A stretch of 8,403 nucleotides of DNA from JBCDBY01 sp039182715 (GCA_039182715.1 JBCDBY010000204.1:1-8403); one strand, 5' to 3'; shown: positions 1-6,741, counted from the stretch's first letter. A program made the numbers and translations. Notes: generated by a model not told the origin, from the letters alone.

Positions 1-1
1 C

Positions 2-370
2 GACGTCTTCCTGGCCGGCGAGATCGAGTACCGTAAGAAGAACTACGACCGCGCCTTTGCCCTCCTCCGCGAGGCGGTCCAGCTCGACGAGCAGCTCAAC
101 TACGACGAGCCCTGGGGCTGGATGGAGCCCGCGCGCCACGCGCTCGGCGCTCTCCTCACTGAACAGAAGCGTTACGAGGAGGCGCTGGCGGTCTACGAGA
201 AGAACCTCGCCCGCTATCCCGAGAACGGCTGGGCGCTGCACGGCATGGCCGAGTGCCTGCGCGGTTTGGGGCGCGACGAGGAGGCCGCGGCGATGCGCAA
301 GCGGTTCGACCGGGCGTGGGCCCGGGCCGACATCTCGATCCCCGGTTCCTGCTTCTGTAAAGCGGGTTGA
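2..370 (+). CDS. TPR-repeat protein, C-terminal fragment (5' truncated)
   Basis: The reading frame is open from the left edge, so the start lies outside the window; 122 residues are visible before the TGA at 368-370. The sequence has helix-turn-helix repeats typical of tetratricopeptide units: a degenerate one around NYDRAFALLREAVQLD, a clear one around KRYEEALAVYEKNLARYPEN, and a last one around WALHGMAECLRGLGRDEEAA. TPRs are protein-protein interaction scaffolds, so the molecular role cannot be given from this fragment. The tail is distinctive: the last repeat is followed by a basic/aromatic helix (RFDRAWARAD) and then ISIPGSCFCKAG, with a Cys-Phe-Cys close to the C terminus. From memory, some long bacterial TPR proteins end in a similar AWxxAD...SCFC tail, but I cannot confirm this here. 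The next gene starts 45 bp downstream on the same strand, so co-transcription is possible. Confidence 0.85.
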   Translation, partial: DVFLAGEIEYRKKNYDRAFALLREAVQLDEQLNYDEPWGWMEPARHALGALLTEQKRYEEALAVYEKNLARYPENGWALHGMAECLRGLGRDEEAAAMRKRFDRAWARADISIPGSCFCKAG

Positions 371-415
371 ACCGGGCATCCACGGGCCCCTCGGGGGCGA
401 ATTCTCCCATGCCCC

Positions 416-1234
416 ATGAACGCCCACCATCCTCACCGCGACGGCTCCTCCGGCTTCCGCCGGGTGGAGGTCGTATCCGAGCCGCGCCGGCGGCAGCGAT
501 CCCCACGTGTGCTTTTCCTGGGCGGAAACGGACACGCTTCGGTGCGCCTCGACGGCGTGCGCCAAAGCTGGTCCGAGTCACAGCCGGTCGTGCAGGCGAT
601 TCCCTACCCCGGGTTCGAGGGACGGCCGCGCGCGCGCAGCTTCGATGAATTCCTGACCGAGCTCGCGCGCTCCGCCCATCGCCGCTGCGACGCGATCTAT
701 GCAACCGGCATCGGCGGCACCCTGGCGCTCGCCCTGCGCGCCGAGGGCCACTTGCGCAAGCGGCCCCTGATCCTCCAGGCACCGGTGCTCTGGGGCCTCG
801 AGGACCGTCGCTTCCCGCGCATCATGCGCGCCATCCCGGGATCCGCCGCGATGCTGCGTCGCCTTTTCCGGGTCCCGGCGATCCAGCGACGCTTTCTGGG
901 CAAGTACTTCACGCGTCCGGTCGCCCCCGCGGTCGCCACCGAATTCTTCGACGGCTACGCCCGCTGCGACGCCTTCGCCGACTTCTTCGAGTGGATCACG
1001 CCCGCGCTGCTGCGCCGCCTCGAGGAGCGCTTCGCCGCCGAGCCGGAGGCACTCGCCGACATCACCATGTGGTGGGGCGAGAAGGACAAGGTCGTCGGCC
1101 TGGAGGAGTTGCGGCGCACCGAGGACGCGCTCGGCGTCGAGTTCCCGCTGCGCCTGTTCCCCGCGTGGGGCCACTACCCCATGATGGAGGATCCCGCCGG
1201 CTGGCTGGATGCGCTGGCCGATGCGCTGGCATAG
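416..1234 (+). CDS. alpha/beta-hydrolase-fold protein lacking the nucleophile serine (probable pseudo-hydrolase)
   Basis: This 272-residue protein has the layout of a small alpha/beta hydrolase. A beta strand and glycine-rich oxyanion-type loop sit at residues 32-40 (VLFLGGNGH). The nucleophile elbow is at 95-105 (YATGIGGTLAL), a cap region rich in Arg/Phe spans about 130-200, an acid loop lies at 219-226 (WWGEKDKV, Asp224) and a catalytic-type histidine at 252-254 (GHY, His253). In the family the elbow reads G-x-S-x-G-G; aligned on the following GG-x-L-A-L, the serine position is Gly98 (GGC at 707-709). Asp and His are kept, so the fold is probably intact but ordinary ester hydrolysis is unlikely; binding or a non-hydrolytic role is inferred. 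There is no signal peptide, so it is probably cytoplasmic. The start is uncertain: no clear Shine-Dalgarno precedes ATG 416, and the first 30 residues look unconserved. The 3' end overlaps the start of the next gene, indicating an operon. Confidence 0.8.
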   Translation: MNAHHPHRDGSSGFRRVEVVSEPRRRQRSPRVLFLGGNGHASVRLDGVRQSWSESQPVVQAIPYPGFEGRPRARSFDEFLTELARSAHRRCDAIYATGIGGTLALALRAEGHLRKRPLILQAPVLWGLEDRRFPRIMRAIPGSAAMLRRLFRVPAIQRRFLGKYFTRPVAPAVATEFFDGYARCDAFADFFEWITPALLRRLEERFAAEPEALADITMWWGEKDKVVGLEELRRTEDALGVEFPLRLFPAWGHYPMMEDPAGWLDALADALA

Positions 1235-3155
1235 CCTGCGCTCCTTCCGCGACGCTTCGATTCCCAAGCTCGCCCATCTGCAGCGCGCCGACGCGGCCGG
1301 TCTCGTCGTCCCGCCCACCGTCTGGGCGCCGGCCGATCGCCTGCCCGCGGAGCAACCCCCGCTCGGGACGCTCCCCTGGATCGTGCGCAGTGCGTCGCCG
1401 CACGAGGACCAGCAGGGCTCGTCGCAGGCGGGCCGGTTTCACAGTGAAGTGGTGGCCGACGCCGGTGCGCTCGCCGACGCGGTCCAGCGCGTCGCGACCT
1501 CGCTCGGTTCCGCGGGCGGCGCCGTCTTCGTCCAGCCGTTCCTCGCCTCGGAGCGCGCGGGCGTCGTCTTCAGCGACGGCTTCTACTTCGAGCGCGCGGA
1601 GAGCGACCACGACAACACCGCCCTGACCGCCGGCGCCGAGCGCGGCGAGGTCACGCGCTCCCATCTCGACCGCGCGGGCGCCTGGTCGGACTGGTTGCAC
1701 GAGCTCCACCGCGCCTTTCCCGACCTCCCCCACCTCGACGCCGAGTTTGCGCGCGACGGCGAGGACTACACGCTCCTGCAGGTGCGCGCCGCCGCCTTCC
1801 CGATTCGCCGAAACGAGCTGCTGAGTCTCGCCAACCACCGCGAGATCCTGGGGGACCCGCCGAGCCCGTGGCTGGTCGATGCCCTCGCGCAGGCCGGCAC
1901 GGAAGCGACCCGTTACTTCAGCGAGGTCGATCCGCGCGTCGAGCCGTGGCGCGAGCCGTACGCGATCGCGGTGGCGGAGCGCGCCTGGCTGAACTTCTCC
2001 TTCTTCTTCCGCCTCATGGACCACTGGGGCCTGCCGCGCAGCTTCGTGACCGAAGGCGTGGGCGGCGAGGGCGAGGGGCCGCAGGGCTCGTCGCTGCGCC
2101 TCGGCCGCATGCTGCGCTCCGCGCCCGCGCTCCTGCGACTGCAATGGCAGAACCGCCGGACGATGCGCGCGATCGAGCGCAACCTCGCAGCGTGGCGCGC
2201 GGAAGTCGACGCCGCGGAAGACATCGACGCCCTCTTCGACGCGACCGTCTCCGGGCTCGCGCTCGCGCTCCGCACGAACTTCGCCATCAACGGCGCGCTC
2301 TCGGGTATCGCGCGCGTGCGACGCTGGCTGCGGATTCCGGGCCAGGCGGAGGTCGTCACCGAGCGCATGCGACGGGACTACGAGGAGCTGCGCGGCCAAC
2401 CCGAGGGGCTCGACCGCTGGCTCGGGCGCTACGGCCACCGCGGCCCGCTCGAAAGCGATCCGATGCAGCCGCGCTTCCGTGAGCTGCGCGCGGAGCTGGC
2501 GCGCGATCTGGCGAGCGGCCCCACGCGTGCCGCCCCGCCCGCGCCGCGTCGACACCGCTGGACCGCTCCGTTCTTCGCGATCGACCGCAAGCGCGAGTGG
2601 TTCCGCGACGAGCTCATGCGCCACTGGGAGCGGTTGCGCGAACGCATCCTGCAGATCGCCGACGATCCGGACACGGTCTTCTTCCGCGGACGTCGCGCGG
2701 CGTGGGAGCAGGCGCGCACCCAGGTCGTGCCGTCGACCGCGCGGCGCGACGCGATCGAGGCCGACGCGCCCCGTCCGGCGGTCGCGCACGACCGCTTCGA
2801 GGGCATCGCGCTGCACGACCACCTCGCGCGCGGCCGCGCCCGCAAGGCGCGCGCGCTCGACGAGCTGCTGCGTTCCGAGACGCCGCTCGACGCCGACACG
2901 ATTCTCGTCGTGCCCGCGCTCGAGCCGGCCTGGGGCATTCTCTTCGGACGCGTGGTGGGCGTCGTGGCGGAACTGGGCGGCGAGCTCTCGCACGCGGCGA
3001 TCCTGCTGCGCGAAGCGGGCACACCCGCGATCCTCAATTGCCCCGGACTCTATGCCGCGGTCGAGGAAGGCGAGGAGCTGGTTCTCGACGGGGCGCGCGG
3101 CGTCGTTATGCGCCCAGATCCTCGAGCAGCACCCAAAACGCTGCCAGCGTCTTGA
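1209..3155 (+). CDS. compact PEP-utilizing / rifampin-phosphotransferase-like dikinase
   Basis: This 648-residue protein has the order ATP-grasp, helical middle, phosphohistidine domain, as in rifampin phosphotransferase and other PEP-synthase relatives. The N-terminal part (about 14-198) is a shortened PPDK-type ATP-binding domain: Lys20 in a SIPKLAHLQ stretch, IVRSASPHED at 58-67, VFVQPFLASERAGVVFSDG at 106-124, an acidic LDAEFA at 176-181 and the Q-x-R motif at 191-193. The middle region carries RYGHRGPLESDPMQPRFRE at 407-425, a conserved-looking block in these enzymes. The C-terminal swivelling domain (about 530-634) has the motif GGELSHAAILLREAGTPAI, with His595 the expected phosphate carrier. 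There is no C-terminal PEP/pyruvate-binding barrel, so the phosphate acceptor is probably a small molecule or protein bound by the middle domain; the substrate is unknown. Family members such as RPH are around 860 residues, so this one is short. The start may be ATG 1209 or ATG 1221; both overlap the upstream hydrolase gene, implying coupled translation. Confidence 0.85.
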   Translation: MRWPMRWHSLRSFRDASIPKLAHLQRADAAGLVVPPTVWAPADRLPAEQPPLGTLPWIVRSASPHEDQQGSSQAGRFHSEVVADAGALADAVQRVATSLGSAGGAVFVQPFLASERAGVVFSDGFYFERAESDHDNTALTAGAERGEVTRSHLDRAGAWSDWLHELHRAFPDLPHLDAEFARDGEDYTLLQVRAAAFPIRRNELLSLANHREILGDPPSPWLVDALAQAGTEATRYFSEVDPRVEPWREPYAIAVAERAWLNFSFFFRLMDHWGLPRSFVTEGVGGEGEGPQGSSLRLGRMLRSAPALLRLQWQNRRTMRAIERNLAAWRAEVDAAEDIDALFDATVSGLALALRTNFAINGALSGIARVRRWLRIPGQAEVVTERMRRDYEELRGQPEGLDRWLGRYGHRGPLESDPMQPRFRELRAELARDLASGPTRAAPPAPRRHRWTAPFFAIDRKREWFRDELMRHWERLRERILQIADDPDTVFFRGRRAAWEQARTQVVPSTARRDAIEADAPRPAVAHDRFEGIALHDHLARGRARKARALDELLRSETPLDADTILVVPALEPAWGILFGRVVGVVAELGGELSHAAILLREAGTPAILNCPGLYAAVEEGEELVLDGARGVVMRPDPRAAPKTLPAS

Positions 3156-4206
3156 GGTGCACGTCGGGATCCTCGAAGAGGTGATCCCATCCGATCGCGA
3201 GAATCGCGTCGCCCTGCGGCAGCATCTGATCGCCGAGCAGCGCGATCCCGTCGTTGGGCCCCCACCGCGCGATGCGATCGAAGTTGTCCCGCACGCGCGC
3301 GCCGACCGAGCCCGACACCGGCACGCCGATGTAGTGGTAGACGCGCAGATGCTCCGGGTAACGGTGCCGCCGATTGCGCTCGGCGCTGCGCTCGCGGGTG
3401 AGGCTCGCGGTCACCTCCATGTCGGCGCCGAACGCGAGGCTCGCGATCGTGAGCAGAAACCCGCGCGGGCTCGTCATGGCGTGATCGGCCACCGGCGTGC
3501 CGCCGAGGATGCCGCCGATGCTGATCCAGCCGCGGACGAGCCGCGTGTCCTCGTCCCGCATCTCCCAGCCGATGGCATGCGCCGTCTCCGGCCCGCCCTT
3601 GCTGGCGCTGACGACGATGCACTCGACGCCGTCGTCGCGCGCTTGGCGCAGGTAGCGCGCGACCACCTTCGCGTTCGCTTCGACCGACGCGTTCTCGTCG
3701 CTGCGCACGAACACGACATCGAACCCCTGCCGGCGCAGCGTCTCGCGCGAAGTCTCCATGGCCGCCCCGTTGTCGGGATTGCGCTCGTAGAACATCCCCG
3801 GCACGAAGACGACCCGGTAGCGCGCACGGGTCGCCGGCGCCCACGCGGGGCGTTCGCCCTTGCGCACGCGCGCGAGCGCGGACTCGAATCGCTTCTGCGC
3901 GCGCGCGTGACGCGGTTCCGTCAACAGGCGTCGCGCGAAGTAGAGCGCGGCGAAGTCATTCGAGCTGGCGCGCGCGAGGGAACGCAGGTTCTCGCTGTCG
4001 AGCGGCTTGGCATCCCAGAGCGCGTGCAGTTCCGCCGCGCGTCCGGTCGGTGCGGGCGGCGAAGGCCACAGCGGCTGCGCGTACACGGCCGCGAGCTCGG
4101 AGTCGACCGAGGCACGCACGCGCGACCGCCCCAGCTCGATCTCCGCGGGCACACGCAGGGGCGTCGCCCCGCAGCCGGCGAGGCACAAAAGCAGAAGGGC
4201 GCGCAT
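3106..4206 (-). CDS. lipoprotein alpha/beta hydrolase
   Basis: This 366-residue protein starts with a lipoprotein signal: MRALLLLCLAGC, with lipobox L-A-G-C and Cys12 as the lipidated residue, so it is exported and membrane-anchored. Residues about 20-125 form a helical, Ala/Arg-rich N-terminal region. The hydrolase domain follows: strand and oxyanion-type loop VVFVPGMFYERNPDNG (132-147), nucleophile elbow VVSASKGGPETA with Ser202, a GGILGGTP loop at 231-238, a probable acid loop GPNDGI with Asp319, and GWDHL with His342. The triad is therefore complete, unlike the hydrolase at 416-1234. The elbow is S-x-S-x-G rather than G-x-S-x-G. The substrate cannot be read from the sequence; an ester or acyl bond at the cell envelope is an inference. 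The frame is open further upstream, but the lipoprotein signal and the TGATG junction with the FNT gene fix the start at 4206. The stop (TAA, 3108-3106) lies inside the 3' end of the convergent dikinase gene. Confidence 0.85.
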   Translation of the reverse strand: MRALLLLCLAGCGATPLRVPAEIELGRSRVRASVDSELAAVYAQPLWPSPPAPTGRAAELHALWDAKPLDSENLRSLARASSNDFAALYFARRLLTEPRHARAQKRFESALARVRKGERPAWAPATRARYRVVFVPGMFYERNPDNGAAMETSRETLRRQGFDVVFVRSDENASVEANAKVVARYLRQARDDGVECIVVSASKGGPETAHAIGWEMRDEDTRLVRGWISIGGILGGTPVADHAMTSPRGFLLTIASLAFGADMEVTASLTRERSAERNRRHRYPEHLRVYHYIGVPVSGSVGARVRDNFDRIARWGPNDGIALLGDQMLPQGDAILAIGWDHLFEDPDVHLKTLAAFWVLLEDLGA

Positions 4207-4985
4207 CAGGCTTCGTTCCGCAGGTAGGCGAGCCAATAGACGCCCGCGACCAACATCGTACCGCCGACGATGTTGCCTGCCGTGACGGCCACCAGGTTTC
4301 GTGCCGCGCCCTCGACGAACGTCGCATCCATCTCGTGGAGCACGAGCATCGCGTACGACAGGAAGTACCAGTTCGCGATCGAATGCTCGAAGCCGAGCAC
4401 CACGAACGCGGTGATCGGGAAGAGGATCGCGAGGATCTTGTCGGTCACGCTGCGGCCGCCGAGGCAGAGCCAGACGGCGAGGCAGACGAGCGCATTGCAG
4501 AGGATGCCGCGCGCGAACGCAACGCCCCACCCGAGCTGCGCCTTGCTCCCGGCGATGGCGATCGCCTTCGCCCCGACCGCTCCCTCGAGCAGCGTCTGCG
4601 TCCCCGCCACCCAGACGAGCATGGCGGTCCCGAGGCAACCGACGACGTTGCCGACGTAGACGAGCAGCCAGTTGCGCAGCACGTCGCGCGTGCGGATGTG
4701 CTTCGACGCCCACGCCATCGCGATGAGGTTGTTGCCGGTGAAGAGCTCCGCGCCCGCGACGACCACCAGGATGAGTCCGAGGCAGAAGACGAGGCCGCCC
4801 GCGAGCCGGCTGCCGCCGTCCGCCAGCACGACGGTGCAGAACATGGCCCCGAGCGAAATGAAGGCGCCGGCGAGCACGGCGAGCGTGAGCGTGGTGAGCG
4901 CGTCGGCGCGCGCCTTGGCCACCCCCACCTCATCGACGCGACGGGCGATCTCTCCGGGTGCCCAAGCGTCGTGTCCATCCGCCAT
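4206..4985 (-). CDS. formate/nitrite transporter (FNT) family channel
   Basis: This 259-residue inner-membrane protein carries the features of FocA/NirC channels, which are pentamers moving formate, nitrite, hydrosulfide or similar small monovalent anions. A short amphipathic N terminus (PGEIARRVDEVGVAKA) precedes six hydrophobic segments. Motifs in order are GAELFTGNN (78-86), SKAQLGWGVAFARGILCNAL (147-166), GFEHSIANWYFL (198-209) and NIVGG (238-242). Thr83, Lys148 and His201 have the same mutual spacing as the FocA pore residues Thr91, Lys156 and His209 as I remember them, so the channel should be functional. Sequence alone does not tell which anion it carries. The start at 4985 gives the usual FNT N terminus; a longer frame to 5090 would run through the divergent gene's start and signal peptide. 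The stop overlaps the lipoprotein hydrolase start by one base (TGATG), so the two genes are almost certainly translated together. Confidence 0.93.
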   Translation of the reverse strand: MADGHDAWAPGEIARRVDEVGVAKARADALTTLTLAVLAGAFISLGAMFCTVVLADGGSRLAGGLVFCLGLILVVVAGAELFTGNNLIAMAWASKHIRTRDVLRNWLLVYVGNVVGCLGTAMLVWVAGTQTLLEGAVGAKAIAIAGSKAQLGWGVAFARGILCNALVCLAVWLCLGGRSVTDKILAILFPITAFVVLGFEHSIANWYFLSYAMLVLHEMDATFVEGAARNLVAVTAGNIVGGTMLVAGVYWLAYLRNEA

Positions 4986-5044
4986 GCCACGGAAGTCTCG
5001 CACGATCCCGCGCGCTTTCCTACCATTGCCGGAGGAGGGAACCC
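4986..5044. promoter_or_regulatory. divergent intergenic region between FNT channel and ARPP-1-like gene
   Basis: Only 59 bp separate the two divergent start codons, so this stretch must hold promoter elements for at least one of them unless promoters lie inside the opposing genes. On the plus strand TACCAT (5021-5026) could be a weak -10, but I find no convincing -35 upstream of it. A strong purine-rich ribosome binding site (5031-5040) lies at the right edge. I see no clear operator palindrome. Shared regulation of the two transcripts is an inference from the spacing alone. Confidence 0.4.
5031..5040 (+). promoter_or_regulatory. ribosome binding site of the ARPP-1-like gene
   Basis: GGAGGAGGGA lies 4 nt before ATG 5045 when counted from its last base, with the GGAGG core 9 nt upstream. 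It is the strongest Shine-Dalgarno in the window. It decides the start at 5045 over the in-frame upstream ATG at 4958, which would begin inside the opposing FNT gene. Confidence 0.8.
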
Positions 5045-6256
5045 ATGCTTCGCATTGCATTGATCGCCGGCTTGCTCGCGCCGGTCGCACTCGCCAAGGA
5101 CGCCGACACGGAGGCCGCGCGCGCGTTTATCGCGACGCTGCAGTTCGGCAACACGATCCAGAACGGCGACGTCACGTTCGTGCCGATCGAGACGACCGGC
5201 ACGCCGGTCGACCCGGGCGTGGCGCCGCTTTGGGGGAATGCGAAGGCGTCGTTCGCGGAGCCGGAGTTCCCGCGACGGCAGTACGACATCGTCGTCCGCA
5301 ACGACGGCGACACGCCGCTCTTCCTGCCCGGCGGGACCGTGCTCGTCGGCGGCGGCATCGATCGCATGGTGCGCCACGACCACCTCATCGCGGCCAACGG
5401 CTCCGCCGAGATCCGCTCGCTGCCCGCGGCGTCGGTGAGCGATCGCCGCCGGCCGCCGGTGCCGTTCGAGCTCAGCCCCGTCCTCGCTCCGCTCTACCTG
5501 CGCGCGCAGGCGGACTTCAGCGGCACCAACAGCCTGGTGCCCAACTTCGTCGCGAAGTGGATCGACTTCCGCAACGAGGGCGACAAGCGCAAGTCGCTGG
5601 CCGCCTTCACCGACTCCAAGGCGCTGCGCGAGTACGCGCTCGGCACGAAGGCGAAGCTCAACACGATGCCGGAGAGCCTCGGGCGTCCGATGGTGCTCGG
5701 CGGTGTGTCGGCGATCCACGGGCGGATGCAGGCGATGGGCGTCTACGGCAACAACGAGCTGCTCGCCGCGTCGTTCCCCGCGCTGGCAAAGGGCGCGACC
5801 TACGCCGCCGCGGCGCTCGCCATCCGTTCCAAGCAGGTCGACGTGCCGCTGCCCGGCCTCGGCAAGCCCGACGAGCGCAAGGAGATCGTGCGCAAGGAGG
5901 CGCAGAAGCTGCTCGACCGCCTCAAGAAGGCGAAGTTCCGCAAGGACAAGCCGATCGAGGGCGTCGTCGGCTCGTCCATCCAGATCCAGATGACCGACGG
6001 CACGCGCGGCCGCGTGACGGTGCTGGACGGCAAGGTGGTCCACCTGATTCTCTTCCCGCGCGATCCGTTCCGGCAAAAGCTCTACGGGAGCGCGATCGAG
6101 GTGCCGGACACCAAGGTCGATCCCACGGCGCCGGCGCCCGAGGCGGCCGGAACGTCGGGAGGCGGCGGCGAGTACGAGGATCTCTCCGGCGACGAGATCC
6201 GCTTCCTGGAGCGGGGACGACGCGGCCCCCGTCGCGGCGGCGGCCGGAGGCGGTAG
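5045..6256 (+). CDS. secreted ARPP-1 (DUF6569)-like protein with Arg/Gly-rich tail
   Basis: This 403-residue protein begins with a Sec signal peptide (MLRIALIAGLLAPVALA, likely cleavage after Ala17), so the mature protein is exported. The mature part resembles the ARPP-1 / DUF6569 family: a beta-rich opening (NGDVTFVPIETTG), then a strand-glycine turn block LPGGTVLVGGGIDRMVRHD (94-112), an AEIRSLPAASVSDR segment, and a C-terminal GRVTVLDGKVVHLILFPRD followed by PFRQKLY (322-347). The match is from memory of the family pattern, not a search, and the family has no established biochemical function that I know. Residues about 272-303 are a highly charged Lys/Glu helix. After residue 352 comes a Pro/Ala/Gly linker and then a basic tail with RGRRGPRRGGGRRR at 390-403. 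Such a tail could bind nucleic acid or acidic envelope polymers, which is inference. The start is fixed by the strong ribosome binding site and the signal peptide. The lipoprotein gene follows after 2 bp. Confidence 0.75.
   Translation: MLRIALIAGLLAPVALAKDADTEAARAFIATLQFGNTIQNGDVTFVPIETTGTPVDPGVAPLWGNAKASFAEPEFPRRQYDIVVRNDGDTPLFLPGGTVLVGGGIDRMVRHDHLIAANGSAEIRSLPAASVSDRRRPPVPFELSPVLAPLYLRAQADFSGTNSLVPNFVAKWIDFRNEGDKRKSLAAFTDSKALREYALGTKAKLNTMPESLGRPMVLGGVSAIHGRMQAMGVYGNNELLAASFPALAKGATYAAAALAIRSKQVDVPLPGLGKPDERKEIVRKEAQKLLDRLKKAKFRKDKPIEGVVGSSIQIQMTDGTRGRVTVLDGKVVHLILFPRDPFRQKLYGSAIEVPDTKVDPTAPAPEAAGTSGGGGEYEDLSGDEIRFLERGRRGPRRGGGRRR
6246..6250 (+). promoter_or_regulatory. ribosome binding site deciding the GTG start of the small lipoprotein
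   Basis: GGAGG sits inside the last codons of the ARPP-1-like gene, 8 nt before GTG 6259. Together with the lipobox that follows, it supports a GTG start that an ATG-only search would miss. Confidence 0.7.
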
Positions 6257-6258
6257 CG

Positions 6259-6741
6259 GTGCGCGGACTCGCTCTGCTGCTCCTGCTCGCCGGCTGCGCC
6301 TCGCAGCCCAAGGCGAGCTGGCTGTTCGTGCAGAGCGCGCAGCGCGCCGAGCTGCGCGGCGACCGACTGCATCTGAGTGGGCTCGACCCGGTCGTCGTCT
6401 GTTTCACCGACCGGCCGGCGCGCCGGACCGGCACCGTGCCCACCGAGCGGTTCCTGCAGGCGTGGAGCGACGGGGGCGTCTTCGCCGAGGTTCCGCCCAA
6501 CGCGAGCCTGGCGGTCTTCACCGGGGATACGGTTCGTGAAGTCGTGGTGGTTCTGCGCGATCCCAAGCGGGAAGCGGGCGGCCTGAGCTACGCGGTCGAA
6601 CGACTCGACGGCAAGGGGTTCACGCCCGGTCCGGCGGCGCTGTTCATCGACAGCGTCGGCTCGGGTACACCGGTCGTGCGCCACGGCATGCACGACGAGC
6701 CCGGCGTGGTCTTTCGCCAGGGCATGCACACGACCCGGTAG
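6259..6741 (+). CDS. small lipoprotein of unknown function (FTDRP motif)
   Basis: This 160-residue protein begins at GTG with an ideal lipoprotein signal: MRGLALLLLLAGC, lipobox L-A-G-C, Cys13 lipidated. The mature part contains a strand-rich domain with WLFVQSAQRAELRGDRLHLS at 21-40, FTDRPARRTG at 49-58, RFLQAW at 64-69 and VPPNASLAVF at 78-87, followed by VVVVLRDPKREAGGLSYAVE and a final ALFID. I recall a widespread uncharacterised family with an FSDRPxR-xxG...F...W...PPNA pattern and a VVVVLxxP strand that this fits, but no function is known to me. The C-terminal 21 residues hold two Gly-Met-His triplets (143-145 and 155-157) plus another His. The gene is probably co-translated with the upstream ARPP-1-like gene, so both products act outside the cytoplasm. 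There is no internal ATG that would make a better start. Confidence 0.8.
   Translation: MRGLALLLLLAGCASQPKASWLFVQSAQRAELRGDRLHLSGLDPVVVCFTDRPARRTGTVPTERFLQAWSDGGVFAEVPPNASLAVFTGDTVREVVVVLRDPKREAGGLSYAVERLDGKGFTPGPAALFIDSVGSGTPVVRHGMHDEPGVVFRQGMHTTR

Noticed and set aside
386..398. Possible terminator hairpin GCCCC/GGGGC between the TPR gene and the hydrolase
   Set aside because: The stem is only 5 bp with a 3-nt loop and no T-tract follows; common by chance at this GC content.
1062..2993. 643-codon open frame on the minus strand opposite the dikinase gene
   Set aside because: Its translation is Arg/Ala/Glu/Val-rich without motifs, while the plus strand encodes clear ATP-grasp and phosphohistidine motifs. 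Long antisense frames are expected in GC-rich coding DNA.
4986..5090. Longer N terminus for the FNT channel starting at 5090
   Set aside because: It would overlap the divergent gene's ribosome binding site and signal peptide, and the extra residues do not resemble FNT proteins.
4445..6076. 543-codon minus-strand frame across the FNT and ARPP-1-like genes
   Set aside because: It crosses the divergent promoter region and two well-supported genes in another frame, and its composition is a low-complexity shadow.
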